Below, piece after piece: positions 10,201-20,181 of a DNA stretch of 64,000 nt. A program made the translations under genes and the position numbers. The stretch's first letter is position 1. Each line of letters starts with the position of its first letter. Below the pieces are notes generated by a model. That model did not search any database. It was not told where the DNA came from and worked only from the letters and a program-made list of their open reading frames with translations. Source of the DNA: Acinetobacter gandensis (GTDB taxonomy: Bacteria; Pseudomonadota; Gammaproteobacteria; Pseudomonadales; Moraxellaceae); NCBI RefSeq assembly GCF_001678755.1, contig NZ_LZDS01000023.1, positions 225,060 to 289,059 of the forward strand, in the 5' to 3' direction.

Positions 10201-10703
10201 AAGCAGCACCGCAAGCCGAACCTGCGCCTATGTTGGATTTAACTCCGCCAAAGCCAGCGTCTGACAATCGCGTTGCAAATGACCCACGTGAACGTCGTCG
10301 TTTAGCAAAACTTGCAGCTGAACAAGCGAAGCAAGATCATGTGAAGGCGGTTGAAGCTGCTGCACCTGCTGAAACAACAACTGAAGTAACACCTTCGGAA
10401 GTGGTTGAAGCACCAGTAGTGACTGAAGCGACTACAGCTGTTACAGAAAATGTAACACCAGCTGAAGTAGCAACAGAAGCGCCAAGTGAACCAGTTCAAG
10501 CTGAACTTGAAGTTGAAGCGCCGGTTGCAGAAGCACCGACGCCAAAAGCAAAAAAAGCTGAAGAACCGGCTCAAGTTATTGAAACTGAAAAGAAAGCCGA
10601 TAGCTCAACTGAAGACAATGCAAACGAAGAAGGTGAAAAACCAGCTCGCCCGCGTCGTCCTCGTGGTCGCCCACCTAAGAAAGCGAACACCGCAGCTGAG
10701 TAA
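7206..10703 (+). CDS. rne: Ribonuclease E
   Basis: The essential endoribonuclease that starts mRNA decay and processes rRNA and tRNA precursors, and scaffolds the degradosome. The start at 7206 ([13 protein letters not shown]) is the canonical family N-terminus; a further upstream in-frame ATG is rejected. Residues 1-500 hold the S1 domain ([18 protein letters not shown]), the DNase-I-like catalytic core with [10 protein letters not shown], and the zinc-link cysteines (CPRCHGTG). Residues 500-1165 are a low-complexity tail rich in Q, R, N, A and E with a strongly repetitive R/Q/D/N/H tract. At 1165 residues it exceeds E. coli RNase E (1061). The tail would carry membrane-anchor and partner-binding segments, but these are not identifiable by eye. 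Confidence 0.97.
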   Translation: MKRMLINATHAEEIRVALVTGQRLYDFDLENRTREQKKSNIYKGHVTRVEPSLEAVFVEYGAGRQGFLSMREIANSYYKADPRQTSNIRELITEGTELLVQVEKEERGNKGAALSTFISLAGRYLVLMPNNPKGGGISRQISGSVREELKEMLASLNVPRGMSVIVRTAGIGRSQEELQLDLQHLLDLWAQIQSTSNSGPSPMLVHQEAGVVTRAIRDYLRDDVAEILIDSEQAYNEAYNFVKAVMPRQLDKLKTYTLNEPLFAHFAIESQIQTAYEREVKLPSGGSIVIDQTEALVSIDINSAKSTRGSDVEDTALNTNLEAAEEIARQLRLRDIGGLVVIDFIDMTKDRNQRMVEAKLREATQSDRARIQFGQLSRFGLMEMSRQRLRPSLEEATGYVCPRCHGTGMVRDLRSLSLSIMRKVEEIALRERHGEVQVQVPVEIAAFLLNEKRHSLVYLEQTSNVRVTVLPHPHLETPHYEISYNPEGFAPTSYERTEATRSSEKELGYEASEWHLGEEQTAAQQQAPAPQQEKGHKKNKHQQQNVAQQAPAQVAAPAPTASTSPCAWLENLFVQKQAATVDQSRTANNAAAAIEQMVNNGASSRGQFGQINAAASVATADSNAYLAPSSVVHKQERDSLEKAEREEKRHNKKRPNKHKEAREQDVQSHQVHEEVLQPSRQDRHEQRQEQRSDNRQDRHESRQDNRQEQRSERHDNRQEQRNESRQDNNRQEQRSERQDNNRQDQRENRRNSRRQHNNENTQQDVQNNEQTQSVPRRDRNNQQRPNRPNRQRDQSVLNEQAIAQEVAAEQQTAPTQHNRQPKVELVNAPQQDVMATALVVNVDQAQSEIVALNPAPVEQAQQPTPAPVVEAAAVVEQPVVAVEAEKSEPQHKANEKKPSRASNDPRQRRREQRAARAQQAQAPKIAPSQIPELAQYNVGSLIRHVYGEDCSVLIEQFGLLPTFNRALQKFADEYAANQATQTEVAVEKKPVTRDVQVAKAAPQAEPAPMLDLTPPKPASDNRVANDPRERRRLAKLAAEQAKQDHVKAVEAAAPAETTTEVTPSEVVEAPVVTEATTAVTENVTPAEVATEAPSEPVQAELEVEAPVAEAPTPKAKKAEEPAQVIETEKKADSSTEDNANEEGEKPARPRRPRGRPPKKANTAAE
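9241..9470 (+). repeat. In-frame degenerate repeat encoding an RQ-rich tract of RNase E
   Basis: Imperfect units of 12-24 bases built on CGTCAAGA(A/T)C, CGTCATGA and CAACGTTC repeat about a dozen times, encoding [16 protein letters not shown] peptides. This arginine-rich stretch lies in the disordered tail where E. coli RNase E has RNA-binding arginine-rich segments. It also causes long meaningless open frames on the other strand. Confidence 0.8.
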
Positions 10704-10727
10704 TAATTTGCTTTTTTGCAGGTGATT

Positions 10728-10764
10728 AAAAAAATCCAGTCATTTCGGTGACTGGTTTTTTTTT
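10728..10764 (+). terminator. Terminator of rne
   Basis: CCAGTCA-TTTCGG-TGACTGG (10736-10755) followed by eight T residues, 33 bases after the rne stop. Confidence 0.95.
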
Positions 10765-10890
10765 GATACTTTTGTCAAATTAGGTTGATTGCACTAGATC
10801 GAAACGATTAAAAGACAATTGTAGAAATTGCTGCAAAATTATTGCAAAGAAATAAACCGTATCGGATTACGAAAAATAAATAGGATTCAC

Positions 10891-12732
10891 ATGAGCCAAA
10901 CTACACAACACGACCTTATTGGGATTGCTGACGTCGCAGCAAAAATCCCCGCGTTTATTAGCAAAGTACCCAACTTGTTGAGTGGTCTTAAGCAAGCCTA
11001 TTTACGTACCCCAAACACCCCTGCTGGCTTAGGCATCGCCTTTGAAAAAGCGGTAAAACGCAATCCCGAAGGTTTTGCACTGTATTTTGAAGATCAAAAA
11101 TATACATATAACGAGCTCAATGAATGGGCCAACCAAATCGGTCATTACTACTTATCCCTTGGTGCAAAAAAAGGTGATGTGATTGCGGTAATGATTGAAA
11201 ACCGCTCTGAACTCGTGGCAACTATTGTCGGCCTCGCAAAAATTGGTGTGACGAGTGCTTTAGTCAATACAGCTCAAGTCGGTAAAGTCCTTACACACAG
11301 CATTAACTTGGTGAAGCCCATTGCGGTAATTGTTGGTGAAGAATGCCGTCAAGCTGTTCAAGATGTCCGTGACGATTTAACCGTTGCAGCAGATCGCCTC
11401 CATTGGTTTGCCGACCAAGCCACACGTATTGATGCAGGTAAAGCGCCTAAAGGCTTTATTAACCTTGCAGAAACAATTGATCAATTTCCAAAATTTAACA
11501 CTCCAACCACTGCCAGCGTGAAAGGTAAAGATGGTTTGTTCTACATCTATACTTCGGGCACCACAGGTTTACCTAAAGCCGTTATCTTCACCAATAGCCG
11601 CTGGACTTTGGCGTATGGTACTTATGGCCACGTCCTAAATCTCAATAAAGATGATGTGATGTACGTAACGTTGCCGCTTTATCATGCAACAGGTACGGTG
11701 GTGTGCTGGTGTGGTGTCATTGCAGGTAGTGCTACCCTTGCGCTACGTCGTAAATTTTCAACATCATCGTTTTGGAAAGATGTACAGAAATTTGATGCTT
11801 CAGCTATTGGTTATGTCGGTGAACTCTGCCGCTACCTGATGGACGCGCCTGTTTCGGAGCTTGAAAAAGGCCATCGTGTGAAAAAAATGATTGGTAACGG
11901 TATGCGACCAAACATTTGGGACAAATTCAAAGAACGCTTTGGCGTAGAAGAAGTACTTGAACTCTATGCATCAAGTGAAGGCAATGTTGGTTTTAGTAAC
12001 GTATTTAACTTTGACAATACTGTCGGCTTTTCGCCTACCCCGTATGCCATTATTCAATTTGACAAAGAAAAAAATGAAGCTGTACGTGATGCCAAAGGCT
12101 GGTGCAAAAAAGTCAAAAAAGGTGAAGTGGGCTTATTGGTCGGGAAAATCACGCGTCGCTCTCCATTCGATGGCTATACTGATGCCGAAAAGAATAAGTC
12201 TGTGGTGATGAAAGACGTATTTAAACACGGTGACTCATTCTTCAACACAGGTGATTTGGTACGAGACATCGGCTTTAGACATGCTCAATTTGTCGACCGT
12301 TTAGGCGATACTTTCCGCTGGAAAGGCGAAAATGTATCTACCACTGAAGTGGAAAATATGGTCAGTGAATATGAAAAAATTGCTGAAGCAGTCGTGTATG
12401 GCGTTGAAATCCCTGACACCAATGGCCGCGCAGGTATGGCAGCGATTACCCTCACCGATGCAGCTGAATTAAACGAACAAGATTGTAGCGCCATGGTTAA
12501 CTTGTTTAAGAAATCACTCCCAGCATATGCTGTTCCAGTATTTTTACGTATTCAAAAGCAAGTAGAAACCACGGGGACTTTCAAATATCAAAAAAATAAG
12601 CTGAAAGAACAGGCATTTGATCCTAAGCAAACTGATGATCGTTTATTGGTATTGCTGCCAAACGCAACGGCTTACTGTGATTTAACTCCTGAAATTTATG
12701 CCAATATTCAGGCATATAAATACCGTTTTTAA
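10891..12732 (+). CDS. Long-chain acyl-CoA synthetase (FATP/FadD-like AMP-binding enzyme)
   Basis: Activates fatty acids to acyl-CoA through an acyl-adenylate. The start at 10891 (MSQTTQHD, after TAGGATTCAC) is chosen; the 21 codons before it are not conserved-looking. It is 613 residues. Motif A8 of the ANL superfamily is YTSGTTGLPKAV near residue 220, motif A5 YASSEGNVG near 360, A7 TGDLVRD near 455, and DTFRWKGENVSTTEVE near 475, which is the form found in the very-long-chain/FATP branch. It is a single-gene unit between the rne terminator and its own terminator. The substrate chain length is not determined. Confidence 0.9.
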   Translation: MSQTTQHDLIGIADVAAKIPAFISKVPNLLSGLKQAYLRTPNTPAGLGIAFEKAVKRNPEGFALYFEDQKYTYNELNEWANQIGHYYLSLGAKKGDVIAVMIENRSELVATIVGLAKIGVTSALVNTAQVGKVLTHSINLVKPIAVIVGEECRQAVQDVRDDLTVAADRLHWFADQATRIDAGKAPKGFINLAETIDQFPKFNTPTTASVKGKDGLFYIYTSGTTGLPKAVIFTNSRWTLAYGTYGHVLNLNKDDVMYVTLPLYHATGTVVCWCGVIAGSATLALRRKFSTSSFWKDVQKFDASAIGYVGELCRYLMDAPVSELEKGHRVKKMIGNGMRPNIWDKFKERFGVEEVLELYASSEGNVGFSNVFNFDNTVGFSPTPYAIIQFDKEKNEAVRDAKGWCKKVKKGEVGLLVGKITRRSPFDGYTDAEKNKSVVMKDVFKHGDSFFNTGDLVRDIGFRHAQFVDRLGDTFRWKGENVSTTEVENMVSEYEKIAEAVVYGVEIPDTNGRAGMAAITLTDAAELNEQDCSAMVNLFKKSLPAYAVPVFLRIQKQVETTGTFKYQKNKLKEQAFDPKQTDDRLLVLLPNATAYCDLTPEIYANIQAYKYRF

Positions 12733-12741
12733 GCAAATAGC

Positions 12742-12776
12742 GCTCATTTTAGCGACAGATATCCGCTAAAATGAGC
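12742..12776 (+). terminator. Terminator of the acyl-CoA synthetase gene
   Basis: A perfect 13-bp stem GCTCATTTTAGCG (12742-12754) / CGCTAAAATGAGC (12764-12776), 9 bases after the stop. The following T tract is weak (TACTTTGTTG). Confidence 0.75.
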
Positions 12777-12825
12777 TACTTTGTTGTATTTATAATCAAA
12801 CAAAAGCAAGTTTATGAATTTTTAC

Positions 12826-12853
12826 TTGCGCTTGAAGCAGATCTTGCTACAAT
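12826..12853 (+). promoter_or_regulatory. Promoter of the tRNA-Lys array
   Basis: TTGCGC (12826-12831), 16-bp spacer, TACAAT (12848-12853), about 20 bases before the first tRNA. Near-consensus sigma-70 spacing. Confidence 0.7.
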
Positions 12854-12872
12854 ACGCACCATCAAGCGAAAT

Positions 12873-12948
12873 GGGTCGTTAGCTCAGTTGGTAGAGCAGT
12901 AGACTTTTAATCTATTGGTCCCGCGTTCGAGTCGCGGACGACCCACCA
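12873..12948 (+). tRNA. tRNA-Lys (anticodon UUU), copy 1
   Basis: 76 bases with encoded CCA. Acceptor GGGTCGT/ACGACCC, D-stem GCTC/GAGC, anticodon loop CTTTTAA giving UUU, T-arm CCGCG-TTCGAGT-CGCGG. First of three identical copies. Confidence 0.98.
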
Positions 12949-12969
12949 TTTCCTTCGATACCACAAGAT

Positions 12970-13045
12970 GGGTCGTTAGCTCAGTTGGTAGAGCAGTAGA
13001 CTTTTAATCTATTGGTCCCGCGTTCGAGTCGCGGACGACCCACCA
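12970..13045 (+). tRNA. tRNA-Lys (anticodon UUU), copy 2
   Basis: Identical over all 76 bases to the copy at 12873, separated by a 21-base spacer. No separate promoter is seen, so it is probably processed from a common precursor. Confidence 0.98.
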
Positions 13046-13094
13046 TCTTTTTAAAACATCAGTTTTAGAATACAATCTTGTAGATACCCCCTAA

Positions 13095-13170
13095 GGGTCG
13101 TTAGCTCAGTTGGTAGAGCAGTAGACTTTTAATCTATTGGTCCCGCGTTCGAGTCGCGGACGACCCACCA
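13095..13170 (+). tRNA. tRNA-Lys (anticodon UUU), copy 3
   Basis: Identical to copies 1 and 2, after a 49-base spacer. Cotranscription with them is likely. Confidence 0.98.
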
Positions 13171-13428
13171 TTCTTTCTTAGGGCTTCTTTCTTCCGGCAT
13201 GCGAAGAATATGAAACCTGCAAGTTCCGACCAAGACAAACCATCTCCCTCCGGTTTTGATTCGCCATTCTCGTTATTTGCTATATCGATGTTGCGAAGTA
13301 TCATTCTTGTCTGACTAGATTAAGTATTTGACTTAAAAATATTAGATGACAAATATTCTCTAGTATTCAAAACGACACGCTTCGCTTATCTTGCAAAAAT
13401 TTTAAAATCTTATTTTAAAATTTTCTCA

Positions 13429-13504
13429 GGGTTGTTAGCTCAGTTGGTAGAGCAGTAGACTCTTAATCTATTGGTCGTGGGTTCGAACCCCACACAACCC
13501 ACCA
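13429..13504 (+). tRNA. tRNA-Lys (anticodon CUU)
   Basis: 76 bases with encoded CCA. Acceptor GGGTTGT/ACAACCC, anticodon stem GTAGA/TCTAT with loop CTCTTAA giving CUU, T-arm GTGGG-TTCGAAC-CCCAC. It shares the D-arm and anticodon arm with the UUU copies but has different acceptor and T stems. The 258-base spacer before it has no obvious gene. It would read AAG only. Confidence 0.96.
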
Positions 13505-13595
13505 ATTATTTAAGCTTCAAAAAAAATGGCATTCAATGCTTTGAACGCCGCTCTCATTTACATCAATATTTTTTAAACTCAAATTAAGTTCATTA

Positions 13596-14270
13596 TTATT
13601 GATCTTTGACCAATTCGTATGCTTGTTGCGGCTCAGGATAACCTTGCGAAAAGAGTTCTTGATTTCGGTCTTCTTGTTCAATCCCCTTACGAATTTTATC
13701 TAAATCCATCACAATTCTGTTTTCATCAATGACTTTATAATAAAAATTTACACCTTCTTTACGATGGACTACCAGTTCTTGATGTGCTTGATCGACGGTC
13801 CAAGTGTCCTTCCGATAATTGACATTATTTCCTGGCTGTGGCGCTTTATCAGCAAAGACTTTACCAAATTGAATAATACTGCGGTGTACTGTTCCATCAG
13901 GTAATAAATTTAGAATGAAATCTGCATTGCCTTCCTTACAAGGAATAAAATGATCATCACATTTTACATTGGCATGAAAACGCCCAATAAATACTTTGGC
14001 ATGCTCAGGTACAGGTGCAGGATCTAAACCACTATCATGCGGTATTGTTGCTTGACCGGCAATTTCAGTCAGTTTTTTGCCATGATCAGACTGTGCCTCT
14101 GCATGGGCTGGCTGTATTTCTTCAGTTGGTTGATTATTCGTTGAATTTTTTTCGGCATTTTCAGGCGTATTTGAAGAACTACACGCCACACCAAATCCAC
14201 TGCATAAAGCAATTACAGCATATAAAGAAAAAGATACTGATCTGGGCTGAGTGGCCATTTTTTTCATCAT
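13596..14270 (-). CDS. Putative lipoprotein, possibly NlpE-like
   Basis: 224 residues. The N-terminus has a signal sequence ending in GFGVACSSS, a plausible lipobox with the lipidated cysteine near residue 30, followed by a polar N/E/T-rich linker. The folded part contains FIGRFHANVKCDDHFIPCKEG and LLPDGTVHRS, reminiscent of the small barrel of NlpE-type lipoproteins (two cysteines, then a DG-containing strand). This similarity is only by eye. Start could be the second or fifth codon; no strong ribosome-binding site distinguishes them. Likely outer-membrane lipoprotein of unknown role. Confidence 0.7.
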   Translation of the reverse strand: MMKKMATQPRSVSFSLYAVIALCSGFGVACSSSNTPENAEKNSTNNQPTEEIQPAHAEAQSDHGKKLTEIAGQATIPHDSGLDPAPVPEHAKVFIGRFHANVKCDDHFIPCKEGNADFILNLLPDGTVHRSIIQFGKVFADKAPQPGNNVNYRKDTWTVDQAHQELVVHRKEGVNFYYKVIDENRIVMDLDKIRKGIEQEDRNQELFSQGYPEPQQAYELVKDQ

Positions 14271-14574
14271 TAGTCAGAACCAATTTCAATCTTTGGAATG
14301 AATTAAATTAATACTTGATCAATATTGTAACGATTTCTCTACAACTGTACACATATATTTTAATAAATGTTAGCTATATCTCATTGTTATCATTGATCTT
14401 TAAGTAAGATCACTCTTGTTTGGCTCATTCTAAAGGCAAACTTATCAAGGACTGGCAAAAGATTACATAACTTTACTTTTTTTCGAATCATGGCCCTTTA
14501 AATCGTTAACTGCATCACCATCTATATTGTATGGATCAATTGATGATTCATTTTCGATTTCAAAGGAGAACTGA
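14271..14574. other. Intergenic region between divergent genes
   Basis: Holds the promoters of the lipoprotein gene and the PspC gene. A perfect dyad TGATCTT-TAAGT-AAGATCA lies at 14394-14412. The PspC gene has a strong ribosome-binding site (AAAGGAGAA) at 14560-14570. Confidence 0.4.
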
Positions 14575-14832
14575 ATGGCCAATGTTGGTTTATATCGCTC
14601 AAACCGCTCTAACATGATTGCTGGTGTGATGGGAGGTATTGCTGAACGTTTTGGTTGGAACGCTAATTTACTGCGTATTATCTTTATATTTGTTTCGTGT
14701 TTAAGTGCTGCTTTCCCAGGTATTTTGGTGTATTTGGTACTTTGGTTAGTGATGCCTAAATCACAAGACAATCTATACTCGACCAATCGCTATTCAGACT
14801 CTATGCGTACTGTGAATGATGACAGACGTTAA
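14575..14832 (+). CDS. PspC-domain small membrane protein
   Basis: 85 residues. Residues 1-60 are a PspC domain: LYRSNRSNMIAGVMGGIAERFGW, then a hydrophobic membrane helix (about residues 30-60, with PGILVYLVLWLVMP). PspC proteins take part in phage-shock and envelope-stress signalling in enterobacteria, but there is no pspA/pspB next to this one, so its role here is open. Strong AAAGGAGAA ribosome-binding site just before the ATG. Monocistronic, with its own terminator. Confidence 0.88.
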   Translation: MANVGLYRSNRSNMIAGVMGGIAERFGWNANLLRIIFIFVSCLSAAFPGILVYLVLWLVMPKSQDNLYSTNRYSDSMRTVNDDRR

Positions 14833-14855
14833 TATCCCTTGACCTCAGTTTGGTC

Positions 14856-14893
14856 GCTACGGTCTCTTCCCCAAGTTTCCGTAGCTTTTTTTT
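14856..14893 (+). terminator. Terminator of the PspC gene
   Basis: GCTACGG (14856-14862) / CCGTAGC (14879-14885) followed by eight T residues. Confidence 0.9.
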
Positions 14894-14938
14894 GTCCAAA
14901 ATTTAGCATTAAAATATTTAAATTCAGTGAATCTACGG

Positions 14939-16051
14939 CTAATGATTATATTGCTGTAGTGCGTTCAATTGTTGAGACAAGGCGGCAATCATGTCGGCGC
15001 GGCTAATCATTCCCACCAACCGTTTTTGCTCAACAACTGGAATATAATTAAAAGATCTTTCCACAAAATATGGCACCAAGTCTTCAATCGGCTGATCCGG
15101 CTGAACGGTAACCACTTTAGGATTCATAATTTGATACACATGATTTTCCCAACTTGCTTTTGGATCTGCCGCACGTTTAAACCATTCCACTACATCGTAT
15201 AAAGCTAAATTGCCTACCAATCGATCTAAATCACTAACCACAGGCAAACTCATTAAATTCACTTGTTTAAATTTATCTAGTGCAGATTGAATATCATCTT
15301 CCGCACGTAAATAAATCACCTGCTGGCTCATAATATCTCGACAACTAAATTGGCTCGTACCACGACGACTGGCTAATTGCTGTGCTTCTAAAATAATTTT
15401 TTGTAAGTCATATTCACTAATATCAAGCAACTGACTTTGCTGTTCTAAGACTTGCTGAATATCCGCTGGCTGAATCGACACTTTTTGTGTCGGTGTTGGA
15501 TCTGTCGTCCGAGTATTGACTTGTGCTTTTTGTGGATACTGCTTGCCTAGTAATCGGTTATAAATAATTGCAACCACCATCAACAATACTGAATTTAAAA
15601 GCACTGGATAGAATAAGAAGGCATAGCCTAAATCATGAACAGCCTCACCACCCAAAACGGCTGTAATCGCCACTGCCCCACTTGGTGGATGCAAAGAATC
15701 TGTGGTCATCATTAAAACAATGGCTAAAGCAACCGCAATACTAAAAGCTTCGGTTAAATTGGGTATAAACATGGCGCAGGTCACGCCAATTAACGCCGCA
15801 AGCGTATTACCCACCACCATATTCCATGGCTGTGCTAATGGACTAGCAGGTACAGCAAAGAGCAACACAGATGAAGCACCCATCGGGGCGATATACCATG
15901 CATTTAAGTCACCTAGCGCTAACCAACTAATAAAAGAAGATAAACCTAAACCCAATAAAGCCCCCACCCCACAAAGTATGCGGTCTTTTAAAGGCAGAAC
16001 TTTAAAGTTGGGTTTAAGCGTATTGAGCCAAGCTGATTTTGCGTGAAACAC
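14939..16051 (-). CDS. HPP-family membrane protein with tandem CBS domains
   Basis: 370 residues. The N-terminal 170 residues have four to five membrane helices and HPP-family motifs (PMGASSVLLFAVPASPLAQPWN and SLHPPSGAVA, the latter giving the family name). After a Q-rich linker, residues 230-365 hold two CBS repeats (IMSQQVIYLRAEDDIQSALD and IMNPKVVTVQPDQPIEDL), usually adenosyl-ligand sensors. HPP proteins have been linked to nitrite transport in plant and cyanobacterial homologues; the bacterial substrate here is unknown. It starts at a GTG at 16051 supported by AAGG 8 nt upstream. Confidence 0.88.
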   Translation of the reverse strand: MFHAKSAWLNTLKPNFKVLPLKDRILCGVGALLGLGLSSFISWLALGDLNAWYIAPMGASSVLLFAVPASPLAQPWNMVVGNTLAALIGVTCAMFIPNLTEAFSIAVALAIVLMMTTDSLHPPSGAVAITAVLGGEAVHDLGYAFLFYPVLLNSVLLMVVAIIYNRLLGKQYPQKAQVNTRTTDPTPTQKVSIQPADIQQVLEQQSQLLDISEYDLQKIILEAQQLASRRGTSQFSCRDIMSQQVIYLRAEDDIQSALDKFKQVNLMSLPVVSDLDRLVGNLALYDVVEWFKRAADPKASWENHVYQIMNPKVVTVQPDQPIEDLVPYFVERSFNYIPVVEQKRLVGMISRADMIAALSQQLNALQQYNH

Positions 16052-16308
16052 GAGATACCTTGTTTGTTATTTTGCGAGATGTTGCAATTATAAAGGCATG
16101 CAAACAATAAGATGTATTCAACTTACATCTTTATCTTATAAATTTTACTTTTGATCCTTTTCAATTTAAATACACCGCTTACTTGCGTAGTTTTAACACA
16201 AGAAATGAGCCTAAAAGGCTCATCATGTTTTACTGATACTTAAAATAAAAAATCTATCAGCGCTCACATCTGTACTCGCTAAAATAAAAGAGTCTTTAGG
16301 CGGTCAGC

Positions 16309-16821
16309 TTATTCATCTTTATCAATCAAATCTTCACTACCGTAAATAATTTTCTGAACTGTTTCATCATACACAATAGGAAACCATTCATAATAAGCCG
16401 AAGGGATTCGTTCAACTCGAATACGTCCAATCACATAATTATGCCCACCCAATAAATCAACTGTGAATCGAGCTGGACGAGCGATAATTAGCTGTGAATT
16501 ATGATCAATGACGAGCTCAGTTTTCCCCTGTTCTACAGCGGTGGTAAACCGACCGTGGATAGGTGAGTCAAAAGCCATTCCTCGTGTGACTTTTCGAGTC
16601 CCCTGCTGACCATTGACCTCAAGCAAAAGACCTTCGCTCATTTGATACTTTGAACTGACAACTAACTGCTGCTTAATCACCTTCTTACATTCCACATTGC
16701 AAGAATTAGTAATGGTCGCAATTTTTGAAGTGTGAAGTGATGAATCTGAATACAAAGCTACAGGCGTCGTACTACAGGCAGATAGCACCATACTTATCAC
16801 AATAAAAAACTTCTTAAACAT
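16309..16821 (-). CDS. Putative lipoprotein of unknown function
   Basis: 170 residues. The signal peptide ends in MVLSACSTT, a good lipobox with the cysteine at about residue 16. The mature part has two cysteines (CNVECKK), no recognised domain, and mixed beta-strand character (GGHNYVIGRIRVERI). The gene stands alone, convergent to nothing and divergent from glyQ. Function not recognised. Confidence 0.8.
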   Translation of the reverse strand: MFKKFFIVISMVLSACSTTPVALYSDSSLHTSKIATITNSCNVECKKVIKQQLVVSSKYQMSEGLLLEVNGQQGTRKVTRGMAFDSPIHGRFTTAVEQGKTELVIDHNSQLIIARPARFTVDLLGGHNYVIGRIRVERIPSAYYEWFPIVYDETVQKIIYGSEDLIDKDE

Positions 16822-16956
16822 TGTTATCGCTCATCATTAAATTTATTCATCCACTTTATGCCACAAGTAACTACGTTTTTATTATGTACAATTGGAAAAT
16901 ATAAAATTCTGCGCATCATTAAAACATCAAAGCTTGGTTCAAGAGCGATTAACCCT

Positions 16957-16985
16957 TTGCCACACACCCCCAAAATCCTTATAAT
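16957..16985 (+). promoter_or_regulatory. Promoter of glyQS
   Basis: TTGCCA (16957-16962), 17-bp spacer, TATAAT (16980-16985), 36 bases before the glyQ start. No T-box or long leader is present. Confidence 0.8.
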
Positions 16986-17021
16986 TGAGCACAATTTTTA
17001 TCTAATTTTAAGTGGATGACC

Positions 17022-18005
17022 ATGAGTCGCGCCATATCGCATATTGATACCTTCCAAGGCTTAATTCTTGCCTTACAAAACTACTGGGCTGAACAAGGCT
17101 GCGTCATTCTTCAACCATACGATATGGAAATGGGTGCAGGTACATTCCACACTGCAACTTTCCTACGTGCTTTAGGCCCTGAAACTTGGAACGCGGCTTA
17201 TGTTCAGCCTTCTCGTCGTCCTAAAGATGGCCGTTATGGTGAGAACCCTAACCGTCTACAACACTACTACCAATTCCAAGTCGTGTTGAAGCCAAACCCA
17301 GACAACATCCAACAGTTGTACTTAGATTCTCTAAAAGCGATTGGTATTGATACCCTTGTTCACGACATTCGCTTCGTAGAAGACAACTGGGAATCTCCAA
17401 CACTTGGCGCATGGGGCTTAGGTTGGGAAGTGTGGTTAAACGGTATGGAAGTGACTCAGTTCACTTACTTCCAGCAAGTCGGTGGTGTTGAATGCTACCC
17501 AGTGACTGGCGAAATCACTTACGGTCTTGAGCGTCTTGCAATGTACCTTCAAGGCGTAGATTCAGTTTACGACTTGGTTTGGACGAAAGGTCAATTTGGT
17601 ACTGTGACTTACGGCGACGTATTCCACCAAAACGAAGTTGAACAATCAACTTACAACTTTGAATATGCCAACGTTGAAAAAATGTTTGAGCTATTTGATT
17701 TCTACGAAGCTGAAGCAACTCGCTTGATGGAAGCTGAACTTCCACTTCCTGCATATGAACAAGTGATTAAAGCATCACATAGCTTTAACTTGCTCGACGC
17801 GCGCGGTGCAATTTCGGTGACTGAACGTCAACGTTATATTTTACGTGTACGTACTTTGGCACGTGCGATTGCACAAAGTTATGTGGCTGCACGTGCGAAG
17901 CTGGGCTTCCCAATGGCAGAACCGGCTTTACGTGATGAAGTATTAGCTCAACTTAAAGCACAAGTTGAAGCGGAAGCAAAAGTTGAATCTAAGGAGAGCA
18001 AATAA
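17022..18005 (+). CDS. glyQ: Glycyl-tRNA synthetase alpha subunit
   Basis: Catalytic subunit of the bacterial alpha2-beta2 glycyl-tRNA synthetase. Class II motifs are visible: [25 protein letters not shown] (residues 25-50), [17 protein letters not shown], and [10 protein letters not shown]. About 327 residues, slightly longer than E. coli GlyQ (303) because of a charged C-terminal tail rich in alanine, glutamate and lysine. An ATG two codons earlier (17016) is possible. The stop overlaps the glyS start by one base (TAATG), giving translational coupling with the beta subunit. Confidence 0.97.
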   Translation: MSRAISHIDTFQGLILALQNYWAEQGCVILQPYDMEMGAGTFHTATFLRALGPETWNAAYVQPSRRPKDGRYGENPNRLQHYYQFQVVLKPNPDNIQQLYLDSLKAIGIDTLVHDIRFVEDNWESPTLGAWGLGWEVWLNGMEVTQFTYFQQVGGVECYPVTGEITYGLERLAMYLQGVDSVYDLVWTKGQFGTVTYGDVFHQNEVEQSTYNFEYANVEKMFELFDFYEAEATRLMEAELPLPAYEQVIKASHSFNLLDARGAISVTERQRYILRVRTLARAIAQSYVAARAKLGFPMAEPALRDEVLAQLKAQVEAEAKVESKESK

Positions 18006-20074
18006 TGTCTAAACATACAGTATTGTTCGAATTAGGCTGTGAAGAACTTCCACCAAAAAGCTTAAAAAAATTACGTGATGCACTTCAAGCTGAAACGGTA
18101 AAAGGCTTAAATGATGCAGGTCTTGCATTTGATGCGATTGAAGCTTATGCAGCGCCACGTCGCCTCGCATTGAAAATTGTCAATGTAGACGGTGCACAAG
18201 CAGACACACAAAAACGTTTTGATGGCCCTGCGAAACAAGCAGCGTTTGATGCTGAAGGCAAACCAACTAAAGCGCTTGAAGGCTTTATGCGTGGTCAAGG
18301 CATCACTGTTGATCAAGTATCGACTTTCCAAGCGGGTAAAGTTGAAAAAGTTTGCTACTTAAAAGATGTAAAAGGTCAAAGCCTTGATGTGCTTTTACCG
18401 CAAATTTTACAACACGCTTTAGATAACCTCCCTATCGCAAAACGCATGCGTTCTGCGGCAAGCCGTACTGAGTTTGTACGTCCTGTAAAATGGGTTGTGT
18501 TGTTGAAAGACAACGATGTCATTGATGCAACCATTCAAGATCACCAAGCGGGCAACGTGACTTATGGTCACCGTTTCCATGCACCTGAAGCGATTACCTT
18601 AGCCAATGCTGATGCTTACCTAGATGCACTTCGCGCAGCAAAAGTGATTGCGAGCTTTGAAGAACGTCAAGCGATCATCGACCAACAAGTGAAAGCTTTG
18701 GCTGATGAAGTCAATGCGATTGCGATTGTCCCTAGCGACCTTCGTGACGAAGTAACTGCTTTGGTTGAATGGCCTGTTGCGCTTCGTGCAAGCTTCGAAG
18801 AACGTTTCCTTGCTGTGCCGCAAGAAGCATTGATTACTACAATGCAGGACAACCAAAAGTACTTCTGCTTGGTAAATAGCGATAACAAACTTCAACCTTA
18901 CTTCATTACGGTGTCAAACATTGAGTCTAAAGACCCGACACAAATTATTGAAGGTAACGAAAAAGTTGTTCGTCCACGTTTGTCGGATGCTGAATTTTTC
19001 TTCTTACAAGACCAAAAACAACCGCTTGCTTCTCGTAAAGAGAAACTTGCGAACATGGTATTCCAAGCAGAACTTGGCACACTATGGAACAAGTCTGAAC
19101 GTATTGCAAAATTGGCAGTGGCTTTGTCTGCAATCACAGGTGCAAACCCAACGGATGCTGAAAAAGCTGCGCTTCTTGCTAAATGTGACTTAACTTCTGA
19201 GTTAGTGGGTGAGTTCCCAGAACTTCAAGGTATTGCAGGTACTTACTATGCACGTATTGAAGGTGAAAATGATGAAGTTGCTGAGTCTTTAGGTGAGCAA
19301 TACTTGCCTAAGTTCGCGGGTGATGTGTTACCAAAAACCAAGACAGGTACAACGCTTGCTCTTGCAGACCGTTTAGATACGCTCACAGGTATTTTTGGTA
19401 TTGGTCAGGCGCCTACGGGTTCTAAAGACCCGTTTGCACTTCGTCGTTCTGCCATTGGTATTTTGCGTCTAGTGACTGAAAACGAGCTTGATGTTTCAAT
19501 TGAAGCTTTGATCAAACTTGCTTTAGCGGCGTATGGCGATGTATTGAAAGATCACGATAAGACTTTAGCTGATGCTGTTGCATTCCTTGAAGGTCGTTAC
19601 CGTGCGAAATACGAAGACCAAGGCGTTGCAGTTGATGTGATTCAAGCTGTTCAAGCACTTTCTCCAAAATCTCCGCTTGATTTTGACAAGCGTGTAAATG
19701 CCGTGAATCATTTCCGTGACTTGCCAGAAACTGCTGCGCTTGCTGCTGCCAACAAACGTGTTGCTAACATTCTAGCCAAAGAAGCTGCCCCTGAAGGCGC
19801 TGTGGTTGAAGCCAACTTGGTTGAAGATGCTGAAAAAGCATTATTCGCTGAACTTGCGAAAATCACACCTGTGGTTGAGCCGTTATTTGCTGCGAAGGAC
19901 TACACTGCTGCCCTTTCTGCACTTGCTGCACTTCGTGCGCCAGTCGATGCATTCTTTGACGGTGTAATGGTAATGGCAGATGATGCTGACCTAAAAGCGA
20001 ACCGTTTACGTATGCTTGCACAGCTTCGTGACTTGTTCACGAAAGTGGCTGATATTTCGGTGTTACAACACTAA
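18005..20074 (+). CDS. glyS: Glycyl-tRNA synthetase beta subunit
   Basis: 689 residues, the usual length of GlyS. Starts [19 protein letters not shown], the canonical N-terminus, and contains [20 protein letters not shown] and the C-terminal anticodon-binding region ending near [11 protein letters not shown]. GlyS binds tRNA and completes the active complex with GlyQ. Coupled to glyQ by a one-base overlap and closed by a strong terminator 15 bases after the stop. Confidence 0.97.
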   Translation: MSKHTVLFELGCEELPPKSLKKLRDALQAETVKGLNDAGLAFDAIEAYAAPRRLALKIVNVDGAQADTQKRFDGPAKQAAFDAEGKPTKALEGFMRGQGITVDQVSTFQAGKVEKVCYLKDVKGQSLDVLLPQILQHALDNLPIAKRMRSAASRTEFVRPVKWVVLLKDNDVIDATIQDHQAGNVTYGHRFHAPEAITLANADAYLDALRAAKVIASFEERQAIIDQQVKALADEVNAIAIVPSDLRDEVTALVEWPVALRASFEERFLAVPQEALITTMQDNQKYFCLVNSDNKLQPYFITVSNIESKDPTQIIEGNEKVVRPRLSDAEFFFLQDQKQPLASRKEKLANMVFQAELGTLWNKSERIAKLAVALSAITGANPTDAEKAALLAKCDLTSELVGEFPELQGIAGTYYARIEGENDEVAESLGEQYLPKFAGDVLPKTKTGTTLALADRLDTLTGIFGIGQAPTGSKDPFALRRSAIGILRLVTENELDVSIEALIKLALAAYGDVLKDHDKTLADAVAFLEGRYRAKYEDQGVAVDVIQAVQALSPKSPLDFDKRVNAVNHFRDLPETAALAAANKRVANILAKEAAPEGAVVEANLVEDAEKALFAELAKITPVVEPLFAAKDYTAALSALAALRAPVDAFFDGVMVMADDADLKANRLRMLAQLRDLFTKVADISVLQH

Positions 20075-20088
20075 GTTTAAGCATTAAT

Positions 20089-20117
20089 AAAAAACCCGCT
20101 TTAAAGCGGGTTTTTTT
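20089..20117 (+). terminator. Terminator of glyQS
   Basis: AACCCGCT-TTAA-AGCGGGTT (20093-20112) with A and T runs on either side. Confidence 0.95.
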
Positions 20118-20181
20118 ATGCCGTTTGAAATCTAGGTAAAATCCTGTTAGAAATAGCGGGATTTTTTGATAAGAACAATAT

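Noticed and set aside
12873..13170. Regularly repeated 76-base units that look like a short repeat array
   Set aside because: They are complete tRNA-Lys genes with encoded CCA, not CRISPR repeats.
13517..13560. Hairpin GGCATTCAA/TTGAACGCC after the last tRNA
   Set aside because: Contains a mismatch and lacks a T run, so it was not called as a terminator.
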